From contig CM057342.1 of the NCBI GenBank assembly GCA_030015575.1, positions 264,454,867 through 264,518,866 on the forward strand: a stretch of DNA of 64,000 nt. Direction: 5' to 3'. Below are positions 24,324-37,388 of the stretch, in pieces. Within the stretch, counting starts at the first letter, position 1. Each line of letters starts with the position of its first letter. Source of the stretch: Agapanthus africanus. Its lineage: Eukaryota; Streptophyta; Magnoliopsida; Asparagales; Amaryllidaceae. The notes under the pieces are model-generated. The model was not told where the DNA came from. It was given only the letters and a program-made list of their open reading frames with translations, and did not search any database. The position numbers and the translations under genes were made by a program.

Positions 24324-24345
24324 TTTCTTCTCTCTCTCTCTCCAG
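24324..24345 (+). other. Pyrimidine tract resembling a 3' splice site in B
   Basis: A TTTTCTTCTCTCTC tract ends in CCAG/GTAGCGACC, just upstream of the first pol-side ATG context. C has the same at 31526-31547 and I at 63833-63853. BARE-type elements are reported to make spliced RNAs, so use as an acceptor is possible but untested here. Confidence 0.4.
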
Positions 24346-27137
24346 GTAGCGACCATATCACGCCTTAATCAAGATAATAATATGGATGTATTGACCGAAC
24401 CCGCTTGTTATACTGAGCTGGGGAACGTTGGTCCCGCTCCAACTTATAATTGTTATAAGACAGAGCAGGAAATAGGGGAATACCAGATTTCCCGTGCCGC
24501 CCAAACGAAGAAAGTGCATATGATGCATCTCCTTCGGGTGTGTTCATTACAAAGAACTGTTTCTCTGTATCCTCTATGTCCACAGTATTTGATACCGGAT
24601 CAGGATCCCAGATATGTAATCTGTTACATAGGGCTACAGAAAGGTAGAGGACTGAGAACGGGTGAAAAGTTTCATGAGACAGAAAACGGTGCAAGTGTTG
24701 CAGCCAAGTCTGTTGGTCACTGTCATCCTGTATTCCAAATACATTGATTCAAAATGAATGTTATTAGATACCGAACCTGATATACAAAATCATATCAGTC
24801 TCTTTATTAGTAAAGAAATGATAAAATTTTGTATTGTTGGATAATGTTTTGAACATTTCCTATATCAAAAGTTGATCGGTTCAGTCACGTTATCTAAAAG
24901 CATCGATGTTCTAAATCAAACTACAGTTCTTAGTATACGGAACACACACAAGAGGAAGAGTTCAGAAATGAATGAATCCTTCTAGAGGTATTGTAGACTA
25001 GGTCATATCAATGTGACCCGACTAGCTTAAGTTACATAGTAGATGCATATTTAAATCAGTTTGAATTTACATCTTATAAAACTTGCGAGTCATGTCACAA
25101 AGATATAATGACACCAGCTCTGTTTATTGGAAGCAGAGAAAGAGTTAGTGAACTCTTGGGATTGATACATGCTGATGTATGAAGGTCCCTGTCTACATAT
25201 GCCAAGACCGGTTCTTTGTACTTCATTGCATTCTCTGATGATCTCTTTAGATTCAGACATATGTTCTTGTTGAAACACAAGTCCGAACCTTTTGAGATAT
25301 TCACATAATATAAGTTAGAAGTAGAGAACCAATACGGGTATAAGTATTATGTCCTTTGATGAGATCAAGGAGGAGAATACTTGAGCACGGAAATCTTGGA
25401 CTATTCTAAAGGAGAATGAGATTCTCTCTCAGCATTACTCCTCCGTATACACCATAGCACGATGGTACATCGGGGCGGAGCAATAACACCCTATGTGATA
25501 TGGTGTGCTCTATGATGAGTACTACTGAGTTTCCAATTTCCTTTTGGGGTTATGCACTTGAGAAGCTGCATACCTATTGAATTAGGTTCGAATCAGATCA
25601 GAGCCTACCACTCCATATGAGATATGGTATGGGAAGAGCCCATGTCTTAAGCTAGTTAAGATTTGGGGTTGACCGGCCTATGTCTAAAAGCAAAATCCGG
25701 ACAAGCTCGAGGCCAGGTCTGTTATGTAGAACTGGAAAGGTTCCAGCTATGCAAACTACAACAGATGATTTGGTAGAACCGAAGGATTCAATAGTAACCA
25801 ACGAACCTCAGCCTCTCCGCCGATCTAGTAGGATTCCTCACCCACCTGACAGATACTTTGGTTTCTCTATAACAGTGGGAGCGAGGATTGCATCATGAGA
25901 TGATGACCCAACTAGTTTCGAGCAGGCCATCAGGAGTGGGACTCTGTAAGAATGGCTGGATGCTTAGCGATCTGAGATGGAATCCTTATACACCAACAAA
26001 GTATGGATTTTGGTTGCTATATCTGAAGGGTTAAATACCCATCAGGAGCAAGTATATCTTGAGAAGATTACTTGGTGTACTTGGAAAAGTTGTGACTTTC
26101 AAAGCTAGACTTGTTAAAGGTTTTCGTCATCAACCAGGCGTGGATAATGATGAAACCTTTTCCAGTGGCTATGCTTAAGTCCATCCAGATCCTGCTTGCC
26201 ATGGCTATATACCATGACTACGATATCTGGCGGTTGGGTGTCATGACTGCTCTTCTAAATGATATTTTAGAAGAGGGCGTCTATAAGTACACAGCCAGAG
26301 GGCTTCGTAGACAGTGGGAGCAGCGGAAACGTGTACAAGATACTTTATAGGATAATGCAGGCATCGTGGAGTTGGAACATCTGTTTTGATGTGTTAGTCA
26401 AAGAGTTTGACATCATCAAAATGGTAGATGAACCTTGTATAAACAAAAAGGTAGTAAGGAGTATGGTGATGATCCTCGTAGAGTACGTAGATGACATACT
26501 CTTGATAGGGAAGGAGTTTCCTATGCTACGCTCGATCAATCTCTGCTTATCACAATGATTCTCCACATAGGATCAAAGTGATACCTCCTAAATCCTGGGT
26601 TTTGGACCTATGAGATAGATCTAATTGGATGTTAGGATTCTCACTAGTTGTAGTGAGATGGTATCAATCGATCCTAGGGAGAATCACTGGAAAAGTTCCA
26701 GGGTGATAAAGATGACTGAATGTCAGTCACAGGCATTTTTTTTACCCTCAGTAAAGGGACGGTATGTTGGAAGATTTCCAAGCTAGATACCGTGGCACAC
26801 TAGACGATAAAGGCTGGATACATCGCTACTTAAGATGCTACCAAAGAGGAAGTCTGGATGTATATTAGTTCATGAGATGAACTCAGTTCCTCCCATTGTG
26901 TGACAATGAAGTTGTGGCTTATGCCAAGGAACGTCCGTCCCATCAGTAATCCAGACATATTCTGAGGCAGCATCACCTGATCATGGAGATAGATGATCTC
27001 CAGGGTGATCGAGGTTAGGAGAGTAGACTCAGAGGACAACACGGCGGATCCACTCACAAAGGCTTTTTCCCAGAGAGAGACTTATATGGGATGGTTGAGT
27101 ATGTGATACTGCAACCACTGCTACAGATGGCCCTAGT
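24346..27137 (+). pseudogene. Decayed pol of element B (PR-IN-RT-RNase H)
   Basis: Legible parts in order: a short gag/PR-side peptide region (about 24.35-24.75 kb), an integrase region (about 24.95-25.65 kb), an IN-RT linker with RRSSRIPHPPDRYFGFS (about 25.8 kb), RT with the catalytic YVDD in YVDDILLIGKE (about 26.5 kb), and RNase H (about 26.6-27.1 kb). It is broken several times and shares its main lesions with A. Compared with C, sections of the IN-RT linker and RT are missing. It cannot encode a working polyprotein. Confidence 0.8.
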
Positions 27138-27139
27138 GC

Positions 27140-27150
27140 AAGTGGGAGAT
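27140..27150 (+). other. Polypurine tract of element B
   Basis: AAGTGGGAGAT lies directly before the 3' LTR start TGTTAG at 27151. C has the same at 34827-34837. Confidence 0.9.
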
Positions 27151-29364
27151 TGTTAGTTATATGTATGCCCTAGAGGCCATTACTGTACATTGGATGTATA
27201 TTGTAGTGGATGCTTGGACATATATAGGGAGGACTTTCTTGCTCGACATGATAGTATGCTATCTGGTTGATCTTTACCTTAACGTGTACACTGATTGTCT
27301 CTCTGTTACATGTTGGTAAAGCCATTAGGATGTATACTTGACTACCTAAACTATGATGCGGATCATACTAGTGGGGACATGGTAGTCCATAAGTACATCC
27401 TTCAAGGTCCTTAGTCATGGGTGTATCGAGACAGGGCATCGATATACCAGTGTAGACTAGCGTATACCTTCTCGACCCATACAGATGGGCGATGGATGAT
27501 CCCATATCCATTGGTGTTTGACATCAGAGATGATATACGGGTGCTCAGTGGAGACTGGGTACACTGGACAGACCCGACGAGAACTCCCAGTTGGTATTAT
27601 ACCTTACGTCAGATGGCAGTTCTCTGGTGACACTGGTACAGGTTAGTCTGTAGACCCGAGATTGTCATAGAGTCTTGTGTGATTCCCACTGTGCTTTGAT
27701 TTCCACCTTACCACGTCCAAGAGGGCGTGCAAAACGGTGGTTTTTGGGTACAGTCCCAAATCACATGGAGGCAATGAGCGATAGGAGGGGATTCGTCTCT
27801 CCCGGTATAGGGAGTTGATGTTGCACTGTGTTCGATTGGCTATAACCGGAAATCCATAGCCAGGGTTGCTGAGATTTACTGGTAAGTGTTACCAGTAGTT
27901 TCTCGAACTGTTATAGACCTCATATCTACACGACTTATCGAGCTACTGGGGTCTGACGTTTACCACCCCTAGGCGAGATATGCGACATATCAGACGAACA
28001 AACCGGACTGTACAGTAAGTGTTACTGGTTGGATTCACAGGAGTATGAGCGGGCTTGCTCGTCGATCTTCTGATCGCTCAATACCCGGGTGGCCGTTACG
28101 TTTAGCAGACCGTTTGCGGCTTGTGGGTGTTTGATATGACCATCACCTGCTGCCGGCGTATTGACGAGTCTTTAGAGTCCTACACAGAGGTTTCCTGGCT
28201 CAAGCGAAACGAAATAGGAGCGCATATGAGATATGTGCGGGACCGAGAATAATGCGTGTATGTGATACCGTATTCTATTCTCGCGATGAATGTATCGATT
28301 GGTTGTATGCGATATAACCTAGTTATCGAATCAAGGATTGATTCGATAAGCCGATACATTGGATATTAGTCGGTTATATACGATATGACCGGATCGTTAA
28401 ATCAAATATTGATTTAATGATTTAATGCATAATTATATATTTGATATATTACTTTTCATTAACTAGTATTGGTTCACTTTAAATGGATTTTCTCACTTGA
28501 ATTGCACAAGTTGTATATGTGATATACTTTTGTGCACTTGTTTGTATCATGTTTGATGATACATGCAAACTTGGGTTTGTGTAAAGACTTAAACCATGTT
28601 TAGTGAATGGTTAGGCTTTCATTTCACTTATTCATTTATCTATTTATTTTGGTTGAAAAGGAAAAAAAAACTAAATGATTGCTTTCATACTAGAAGGTTA
28701 TTGATGCTTCATGCATCTTTGACTAAAGTAACCATTTTTTCTTCATCTCCTAAACCTAACCATTCAACTAAACCCTAGTTAGTTCTCTACACTAAACCAT
28801 GGTTGTAAATATGATAAGTATCATTTTTATTTGATAATTGAAAAATACTTATCATATTCTTTCTTCTTCTTCTCCTTCTTCAAGATGAAGAAAAGCTTGC
28901 TTCCATCAATGGTGAAATGAGAAAAAGAGTGGGAAATCCAATTCTAAACTGAATCCACTTCCTATTTCTTCATCCTCTACCACTTGCCAAGTAGTATAGG
29001 GTGTTTTCTTCACAAGTTTCATGACTTGGTGAAGTGGGAGCTTGATCTTGTGTTGCCTCGACGTAGATCATCTTCGGCATCGAAGTCGACGACCTAGCCC
29101 GATCATTCTTTCGATGAAACCACCGCGAGAGTCCGGGATCCGATGGGTACAGCGGAGGGACTTCATCACGGAGCTATGGAGGTGGAGAACCGGATCTACA
29201 AAGGTTGTAGCCCCGTTCACTTAGCAGTAAAACTCTTTACTACTTGCATGTTTCGCCTAATCTCTAGTTAACGATCTAGTCTAGGGTTTCTCGGCACCGT
29301 AAAATTTGAAATTGGCATGGTTGATGCCTTGTGAGACCTCTTGAGCGTGCCTAGGAACTCTACA
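27151..29364 (+). repeat. 3' LTR of element B (2214 bp)
   Basis: It is near-identical to 18983-21197, ends in CTACA, and is followed by the target duplication CCAAC at 29365-29369. Confidence 0.95.
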
Positions 29365-29369
29365 CCAAC

Positions 29370-31233
29370 TTCTCCAAGTCATGAAACTTGTGAAGAAAAC
29401 ACCCTATACTACATGGCAAGTGGTAGAGGATGAAGAAATAGGAAGTGGGTTCACTTTGGATTTGGATTTCTCACTTGGAATCATCACTTAGAATTTTCTA
29501 GCCATGGTTTCTTCTCTTCATGAAGAAGATGAAGAAGAAGAAAGAAAAAGCATTATCAATAATAGAAAAACAAGTGATGGTTATCATAATGCAACCATGG
29601 TTAAGTGTAGAGAATAAACTAGGGTTAGGTGAATGGTTAGGGTTAAGGAAAGAAACAAAATGGTCAAGCTTTCAAAGCTTCATGAAGCTTCAACAAAAAA
29701 AAACAAAAGTAGCAACCATTTCATTTCTTGTCCAAATATAAATGAAAAGAAATAAATAAATAAGTAAATCAAACCCTAACCATTAACTTAATCATGGTTT
29801 AATCATACACACCCAAGTTTGCATGTATCATCAAACACGATACAAACTAGTGCACAAAACTATATCATATATACAATGTGCACATTCAAGTGAGAAAGTA
29901 ATCTTAAGTGAACCAATATTAGTTAATGTAAAGTAATATATCAAATATATAATTATACATTAAATCATTAAATCAACACTTGATTTAACGATCCGGTCAC
30001 ATCGCATATGATCGACTAATATCCAATGTATCGACTTATCGAATCAATCCTCGATTCGATAACCAGGTTATATCGCATACAACCAATCGATACATTCATC
30101 GCGAGAATAGAATACGGTATCACATACACGCATTATTCTCGGTCCCGCACATATCTCATATGCGCTCCTATTTCGTTTCGCTTGAGCCAGGAAACCTCTG
30201 TGTAGGACTCTAAAGACTCGTCAATACGCCGGCATCAGGTGATGATCATATCAAACACCCACAAGCCGCAAGCGGTCTGCTAAACGTAACATCCACCCGG
30301 GATTGAGCGATCAGAAGATCGACGAGCAAGCCCGCTAACACTCCTGTGAATCCAACCAGTAACACTTACCGTACAGTCCGGTCTGTTCGTCTGATATGTC
30401 GCATATCTCGCCTAGGGGTGGTAAACGTCAGACCCCAGTAGCTCGATAAGTCGTGTCGATATGAGGTCTATAACAGTTCGAGAAACTACTGGTAACACTT
30501 ACCAGCAAATCTCAGCAACCCTGGCCAGGGATTTCCGGTTATAGCCAATCGAACACAGTGCAACATCAACTTCCTATACCGAGAGAGACGAATCCCCTCC
30601 TATCGCTCATTGCCTCCATATGATTCGGGACTGTACCCAAAAACCACCGTTTTGCACGCCCTCTTGGACGTGGTAAGGTAGAAATCAAAGCACAGTGGGA
30701 ATCACACAAGACTCTATGACGATCTCGGGTCAACAGACTACTCTGTACCAGTGTCACCAGAGAACTGCCATCTGACGTAAGGTATAATACCATCTGGGAG
30801 TTCTCGGTGAGTCCGTCCAGTGTACCCAGTCTCCACTGAGCACCCGTATATCATCTCTGATGTCAAACACCAATGTATATGGGATCATCCATCGCCCATC
30901 TGTATGGGTCGAGAAGGTATACGCTAGTCTACTCTGGTATATCGATGCCCCGTCTCGATACACCCACGACTAGGGACCTTGAAGGATGTACTTATGGACT
31001 ACCATGTCCCCACTAGTATGATCCGCATCATAGTCCAGGTAGTCAAGTACACATCCTAAGGGCTTTACCAACATGTAACAGAGAGACAATCAGTATACAC
31101 GTTAAGGTAAAGAGTAACCAGATAGCATACTATCATGCCGAGCAAGAAAGTCCTCCCTATATATGTCCCAGCATCCACTACAATATACATCCTATGTACT
31201 GTAATGGCCTCTAGGGCATACATATAACTAACA
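29370..31233 (-). repeat. 5' LTR of element A, distal 1864 bp
   Basis: It continues exactly where 18982 stopped, aligns with 10830-12694, and ends ATATAACTAACA before AGTTT (31234-31238). It holds most of A's U3, so any promoter in it would point leftwards into B in antisense. Confidence 0.95.
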
Positions 31234-31238
31234 AGTTT

Positions 31239-34200
31239 TCCACTTTACAATTAGCCGATCAATTAGGTGTCTAAGAAAGGTGTTAACGGGGTGATGCCCC
31301 TGCGGAAACAGGGTTATTTAATTAGTTCCATGCGAAAGCATGGGGAGACTCTCTCGGAGTACCAATACCTGCTTGGTCGAACGATTGGCAAACTTGTAGG
31401 GTGTAATTAATCCTGGCTAATCTTACCTTTTAGGGTTCGAAAGAAGATTTGATAAAAAACAGGTGAACCATCCTGATTAGATAAGATAATAACCAATCTA
31501 ATCTAGCAAGAGCGCACGCTAAAGTGTTTCCTTCACTCTCTCTCCAGGTAGCGACCATTGACACGCCTTAATCAAGATAATAATATGGATGTATTGACCG
31601 AACCCGCTTATTATACTGAGCCGGGGAACGTTGTTCCGCTCTATCATATGATTGTCATAAGTCCGAGCAAGGAATAGTAAAATATCAGGATTCCCACGCC
31701 ACCCAAACAAAGAATAAGTATGTTGATGCATCATCTTCGGGTGTGTTCGTAACTGAGAACTGTTTCTTAGTATGCTCTATGTCCTGGATATTGGATACCG
31801 AATCTGGATCCCACGTATGTAATTTGTTACATGGGCTAAAGAGAGGTAGAGAACTAGAAAAGGATGATAAGTCTCTAACAGTATGGAATGGAGCAATTGT
31901 TGCAGCCAAAGCAGTTGGCGAATGTCACCTAGTGTTACCAAATGGTAATACATTGATTCTGAACGACTGTTACTACGTACCAAAAATGATGTGCAATATT
32001 ATATCAGTTTATTTGCTAACTAAAGAAGGATATAATTTCACATTAGAGGATAATATTATGAACATTTTCCAAAATCAATTGTTGATTGGCTTTGGTACGT
32101 TGTGTAACGGTATATACGTTCTGAATCAAACCACAGTTCTAAACATACAAAACACACAAGAGGAAAAGTTCAGAAATGAACAAAGCCTTCTGGTGGCATT
32201 GTAGACTAGGTCATACCAATGCGACAAGACTAGCTGAGTTGCATAAGGATGCATATTTGAATCCGTTCAAATTTACATATTATGAAACTTGCCAGTCATG
32301 TCTCAAAGGCAAGATGACCAAATCTCCGTTTACTGGAAACGGAGAAAAAGATACTGAACTCTTGGGACAGATACATAGTGATGTATGCGGTCCTATGTTT
32401 ACACATGCCAGGAATGGTTCTACGTACTTTATTACACTCACCGATGATCTCTCAAGATTTGAACATGTGTTCCTGTTGAAACACAAATCTGAATCTTTTG
32501 AGAAATTCAATGAATATAAGTACAAAGTTAAGAACCAGACGGGTAAAACTATTAATATCCTTCGATCTGATCAGGGAGGAGAATACTTGAGCACGGAATT
32601 CAGAGACTACTTAAAAGAGAATGGGATTCTCTCTCAGCTTACTCCACCGTATACACCACAGCACAATGGAGTTTCAGAGCGGAAGAATCGCACCCTATTA
32701 GATATGGTGCGCTCTATGATGAGTAATGCTGAGTTACCTATTTCTTTTTGGGGTTATGCACCTGAGAAAGCTGCATTCCTATTGAATAAAGTTCTGACCA
32801 AATCCGTGCCTACCACTCCATATGAGATATGGAATGGGAAGAGACCATCTCTTAAATGAGTTAAGATATGAGGTTGTCCGGCCTATGTTAAAAAGAAAAA
32901 TCCGTACAGGCTCAAGGCAAGGTTAGTTCTGTGCAAGTTTGTAGGATATCGCAAACATTCGCAAGGGTATATCTTCTACCACACCGAGGAACAAAAGGTG
33001 TCTGTTTCTCGACATGCCACCTTTTTAGAAAGGGAATTTCTTATCAAAAAAAATTAGCGGCAATGAGGTAGAACTGGAAGAAGTTCCAGCAACACAAACT
33101 ATTACTGACGATTTGGTGGAACCAGAGGAATCAATATTCCCCAACGAACCTTAGCCACTCCGAAGGTCTAGTAGGGTTCCTCATCATCCTGAGAGATACT
33201 ACAGTTTTCTCATAAATGGTGGAAGCGAGAATTGCTCCATTGAAGATGATGACCCAACTACTTTTGAGCAGGCCATCACAAGTGGAGACTATGTGAAATG
33301 GCTGGATGCTATGTGATCTGAGATGGAATCATGTACACCAACAAAGTATGGACTTTGAAAGTTGATCCTAAAAGGTAAAACCCATCGGGAGCAAGTGGAT
33401 CTTGAGAAGATAATTGGTGTAGATGGAAAAGTTGAGACTTTCAAAGCTAGACTTATAGCAAAAGGTTTTCTTCAATGACCAGGTCTCGACTATGATGAAA
33501 CCTTTTCTCCAGTGGTTATGCTTAAGTCCATCAGGATCCTACTTACCGTTGCTACATACCATGACTACGAAATCTGGCTGATGGATGTCAAGACCGCTTT
33601 TCTAAATGGTGATTTAGAAGAGAGCGGGTACATGACATAGCTAGAGGGATTCGTAGATAGTGGGAGCAGCGGAAGCGTGTGCAAGCTGCTTAAATCAATC
33701 TACGGATTAAAGCAGGCATCACGAAGATGGAACGTCTATTTTGATGAAGCTGTCAAAGAGTTTTACTTCATAAAAAATGTAGGTAAACCATGTATATATA
33801 AGAAGGTAGTAGAGAGTAAGGTTGTCTTCCTTGTATTGTACGTGGATGACATACTCTTGATAGGAAACGATGTTCCTATGCTACACTTAGTCAAGCTCTT
33901 CTTATCACACAAGTTCTCCATGAAAGATCTAAGTGCCTCCTACATACTAGGGATAAAGATATATAGAGATAGATCTAAATGGATGTTGGGATTGTCCCAA
34001 TCCAGGTACATAGACACCATACTAAAGAGGTTTAGTATGGAAGATTCTAAGCATGGTAATTTACCCGCTTGTTCAGGAATCACTCTCTCCAAAGAGATAT
34101 CTCCCAAGACTGATTTGGAGAGGGCTCACATGCAAGGGATACCCTATGCTTCGGCAGTCGGGTCAATCTTGTATGCCATGTTATGTACCAGACCAGATGT

Positions 34201-34837
34201 AGCTTACTCACTAGGTGTAGTGAGTAGGTATCAATCAGATCTAGGGGAGAAATACTGGATGGCTGTGAAGAACATTCTTAAGTACTTGAGAAGGACTAAA
34301 AATATGTTCTTGGTGTATGGTAATGGTGAACTCCAGGTGGAGTCCTTTACCGATTCGAGCTTCCAGAATGATAAGGACAACATTTAGTCGGTCTCAGGTT
34401 TTGTCTTCACCCTCAGTGGAGGGACGGTATGTTGGAAGAGTTCCAAGCTAGAAACCGTAGCAAACTCGACGATGAAGGATGAATACATCGCTACCAACGA
34501 TACTGTCAAAGTGGCTGTCTAGATGAAGAAGTTCATAAGATGAACTTGGTGTGGTTCCATCCATTGAGCATCCAATACCTGTGTATTATGATAACAATGG
34601 AACTGTGGCTTTGGCCAAGGAACCTTGGTCCCATCAGAGATCCAGACATATTCTTAGACGGTATCACCTGATCGGGGTGATAGTAGATCGCCGGGAGATC
34701 GAGATCAAGAGAGCTGACACAGAGGATAACACAGCGGATCCACTCACCAATGCCCTCCCCCAGATGCTAATCGAGAGACTTTTTAGGATGTTGGGTATAA
34801 GATACTACAACAACTGGACTTAGTGTAAGTGGGAGAT
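31239..34837 (+). mobile_element. Copia element C, internal part right of insertion A
   Basis: This resumes the leader of C exactly at the point left at 10497 (compare TTTACAATTAGCCGATCAA with 24043 in B). It continues through a pyrimidine tract (31526-31547) into pol and ends at the polypurine tract 34827-34837. C has the best-preserved pol of the window, yet no recognisable gag precedes the protease, so the lack of gag is shared by the family. Confidence 0.9.
31740..34823 (+). pseudogene. Pol of element C, Angela/BARE type, broken
   Basis: Recognisable in order: protease (WILDTESGSH, about 31.78 kb, then CYYVPKMMCNIISVYLL); GAG-pre-integrase zinc finger (WHCRLGHTN and CQSCLKGKM, about 32.2-32.3 kb); integrase core with the acidic residues in HSDVCGP, RSDQGGEY and SERKNRT (32.37-32.7 kb); the linker RVPHHPERYYSF-type region (about 33.2 kb); RT with YGLKQASRRWN and the catalytic YVDD of LYVDDILLIGND (33.7-33.9 kb); and RNase H ending in YYDNNGTVALAKEPWSHQRS, HILRRYHLI and ADPLTN (34.3-34.8 kb). 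The HILRRYHLI/ADPLT ending is typical of the Angela lineage. The polyprotein is broken several times; integrase and RT are the longest open parts. Confidence 0.9.
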
Positions 34838-34856
34838 TGTTAGTGATATGTATGCC

Positions 34857-37348
34857 TGTCACGACCCGGAAAAGGCACGTGACTGGCACTTAAATCACAT
34901 GAAGTCTATAGGACCCCACCTAATTCAAGTAAGCCAAAAGCCCAGAAATCTAAACCATTTTAAAGAAAAAATAGTGGAGGTGCGGTTTTGAAATAAGGTT
35001 TACTGAAATCAATTCTTCTTTAAAACATTGGTAATAGTATACGAAAAACCCAATGGTTGTATCTACTTGAAAACATTTTCATCATTGAAAATTTCGGCAG
35101 CACCTCCTTTATAAATATTAACCCGAAAATCGGTACAAGCAATGAACAATTAAAGGCATCCCCAAGCGGGAGCTAGCTCTTCACCAAATGGCGGAAACAA
35201 CCACACAAGATAAAATATAAGTATACAACGCCGAAGGCGAGGAGCAAAACTTAGAATGAAAGCGAGAAAAACTAAACATCATCAAGAATACCAGAAGCAA
35301 CAATAAATCCACAAGCGCGACTCTAAAGCCGAAAGAATAAACAACTGTGGTTTTCTAAGTCTACTAAATATACAAGTCTGGTTAATAGAGCTTAACTAGA
35401 TACAAGTGAAATAAATATACAATAATATATATTGGTGGTCACGAAGCAAATGTATCCCACCTATCCAGCAATCACCCGAAGGAAAGTGAAGTGCCAGCAA
35501 GCCGCTACGTAACCTGTACGGCTAAACATGCAAGAAACTGTGGCACAACGGGGGTGAGTTGCCAACTCGTGAGTAGAAGACATCATCGGGTAGAAACCGA
35601 ATGTATGAGGATATCCTAGGTCATACAATAATATACCAATACTACAACACGGGTAACAGTATAACATAAGTGTGATCTCAAAGTACTCGTGTCCGTGTCA
35701 TGAGTAATAATATATCATGTGTAACATGCAAGAATGCATCATCCAACGTGTGTCCATTAACGACACACAAATCATGATAAAACCTGAATGCCCAGCACTG
35801 ACACTCAAAATATCATGAAGTCCATGTCCAACAGTGACACATAAATCCTCAAATCTTAGGCTCCGTCAGTCCAGATCGGCACATGGGCTCCGTCGGTCTG
35901 GATCGACCCATAACATCAAATCTCATGACTACGTCGGTATCCTCCAGATATCCGCCATATCCGACATCTCCGGTAGGTAGCCTTCCCCTGCCAGGCTCAT
36001 CATCTACAACTCGATCTTCTTGCCCTGGGGTACCATACCGGGCCCACCATGTACCCGAGACGGTTCATCCTACTCCTCGAATCGGGTCTCGAAAACCAAC
36101 AGAAATCAGGAAAACTCATGGTGGACAACGCATACATCATATCATGAGAAAACCGCAACTTGTATTTTAAAACGATAATGAGTCTATAAAAGTCTTGTTG
36201 TTTTCCTCCAAATCCAGAAATCTCATAGAAAATCCGAAATCCCAAAATCAAGAGTCAGTAAGAAGTGAATATCGACATAAAGCCCACAATATTGCATAAC
36301 AGAATGGATATATAAATGTATAGGGTATCTAAGAAAGGAATGCAATAACTAAACTAGCACATGAGAGTAAGCATAATAATAATATGTTGAAACTACCAGC
36401 TAGCAGATTACACCAATGAAGTAACGTTTTCTAAAGTGTACGTGACATGGCAATTACCGATGATGATGTGTGTGAGCCGGAAAGCAAGTGTACGTGGAAC
36501 ATACGCATCATCGGTAATGGTGTTGGTGTCCTAACATACGGGGTTCATAATAACTAAAGGAAAGACATGTATAAACATGCAATGTAATGAGAACAACATG
36601 AATATAGAGAATGAGTAGTAAACGCGACATTGTAGTATATACATATCTATATACGAGTCATACAGTTTTGGTGTTTGAAATAGCATGAATCGTGGTTTTT
36701 AGAAAAATAGGGGCTACGGTGTTTATAAGAAAAGATGTGTCCATCCCTTGGATTTTCTTTTGAAAATCCGTAGCATCCCTTGGATTTTCTTTTGAAAATA
36801 CTCATGATTCGTTAGTTTTTGAAAATAGGTATGACTCGAGCCTAGTCTAACATCTACCTAATCAACTAAAAGACTAAACTAAGAAACTATCCGAAAGGGT
36901 AAGAGATCCACCTAAATTCCGAGTCGATATACCTAGTAGTCGGCGATCCAGCCTCATAGCGTCACGTACTGTATAATACATAGTACGGCATCCTCGAGTC
37001 AAGAGTGCGGATCAATCATCATATCTATACCTCGTACGGTAAAATCCATCGTACAACATCCCCAAAATCGGGGGTATGGGTCAACTATCATATATACATC
37101 ATCCTTCATATGGGATCATCATCAAACAATATCATGATCAGGGGTACTGTTCTAAAGTCTCGTACATTCCAATATCATCAACACATATCATCGTATGTAT
37201 GAATACACATCGCCCAACGATTCATTATAATATCATATCGTATATCATACTACGACTCAAACATATATCAAAATCTCACGTCATCATGCCCGATCAATCG
37301 ACTCATCTCCAAGTATCATATACTATCCTCATCTCACGTGTGTTTATA

Positions 37349-37388
<40 letters not shown>

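Larger units (their letters stand above)
21198..24346 (+). other. Structured leader of element B
   Basis: Between primer site and protease region lie about 3.1 kb with no recognisable gag. In order: GC-rich hairpin (21396-21442); a twice-repeated 19-bp imperfect palindrome (22398-22416 and 22430-22448); a block conserved in A, I and K (22700-22900); the CACCCGCGCTAGCCCTGCC block (23102); two cassettes (23314-23418 and 23461-23566); three stem-loops (23677-23910); and a pyrimidine-rich, 3'-splice-like junction (24324-24345). BARE-type elements are known for long untranslated leaders with packaging and dimerisation signals, so a role in RNA handling is plausible; that is inference. Confidence 0.8.
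18983..29364 (+). mobile_element. Copia element B (Angela/BARE-like), complete ends, nested in A
   Basis: It has a 5' LTR at 18983-21197, internal region 21198-27150 and a 3' LTR at 27151-29364, flanked by CCAAC on both sides (18978-18982 and 29365-29369). The primer site and polypurine tract are intact. The LTRs are 2215 and 2214 bp and differ by eye at about 40 positions (under 2%), so B is about as young as A, as nesting requires. B and A are inverted copies of one family: B landed head-to-head in A's 5' LTR. Ends look whole; pol is broken several times and no gag is recognisable, so B should be non-autonomous. Confidence 0.95.
10498..31233 (-). mobile_element. Copia element A (Angela/BARE-like), complete ends, interrupted by B
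   Basis: This is a full-ended minus-strand element: 3' LTR 10498-12694, internal 12695-18650, and 5' LTR 18651-18982 plus 29370-31233. The target duplication AGTTT is at 10493-10497 and 31234-31238. The two LTRs are 2197 and 2196 bp once insertion B is removed, and by eye differ at about 45 positions (about 2%). At commonly used plant rates that is under a million years (inference). It sits in the leader of C. Pol is broken in several places and gag is not recognisable, as in B. B's insertion separates A's internal part from most of its own 5' LTR. Confidence 0.95.

Noticed and set aside
35883-36170. 95-residue open frame in D
   Set aside because: It is in the solo LTR, is not kept open in E at the matching place (about 43850-44140 is open on the other reading), and is proline/serine-rich by composition.
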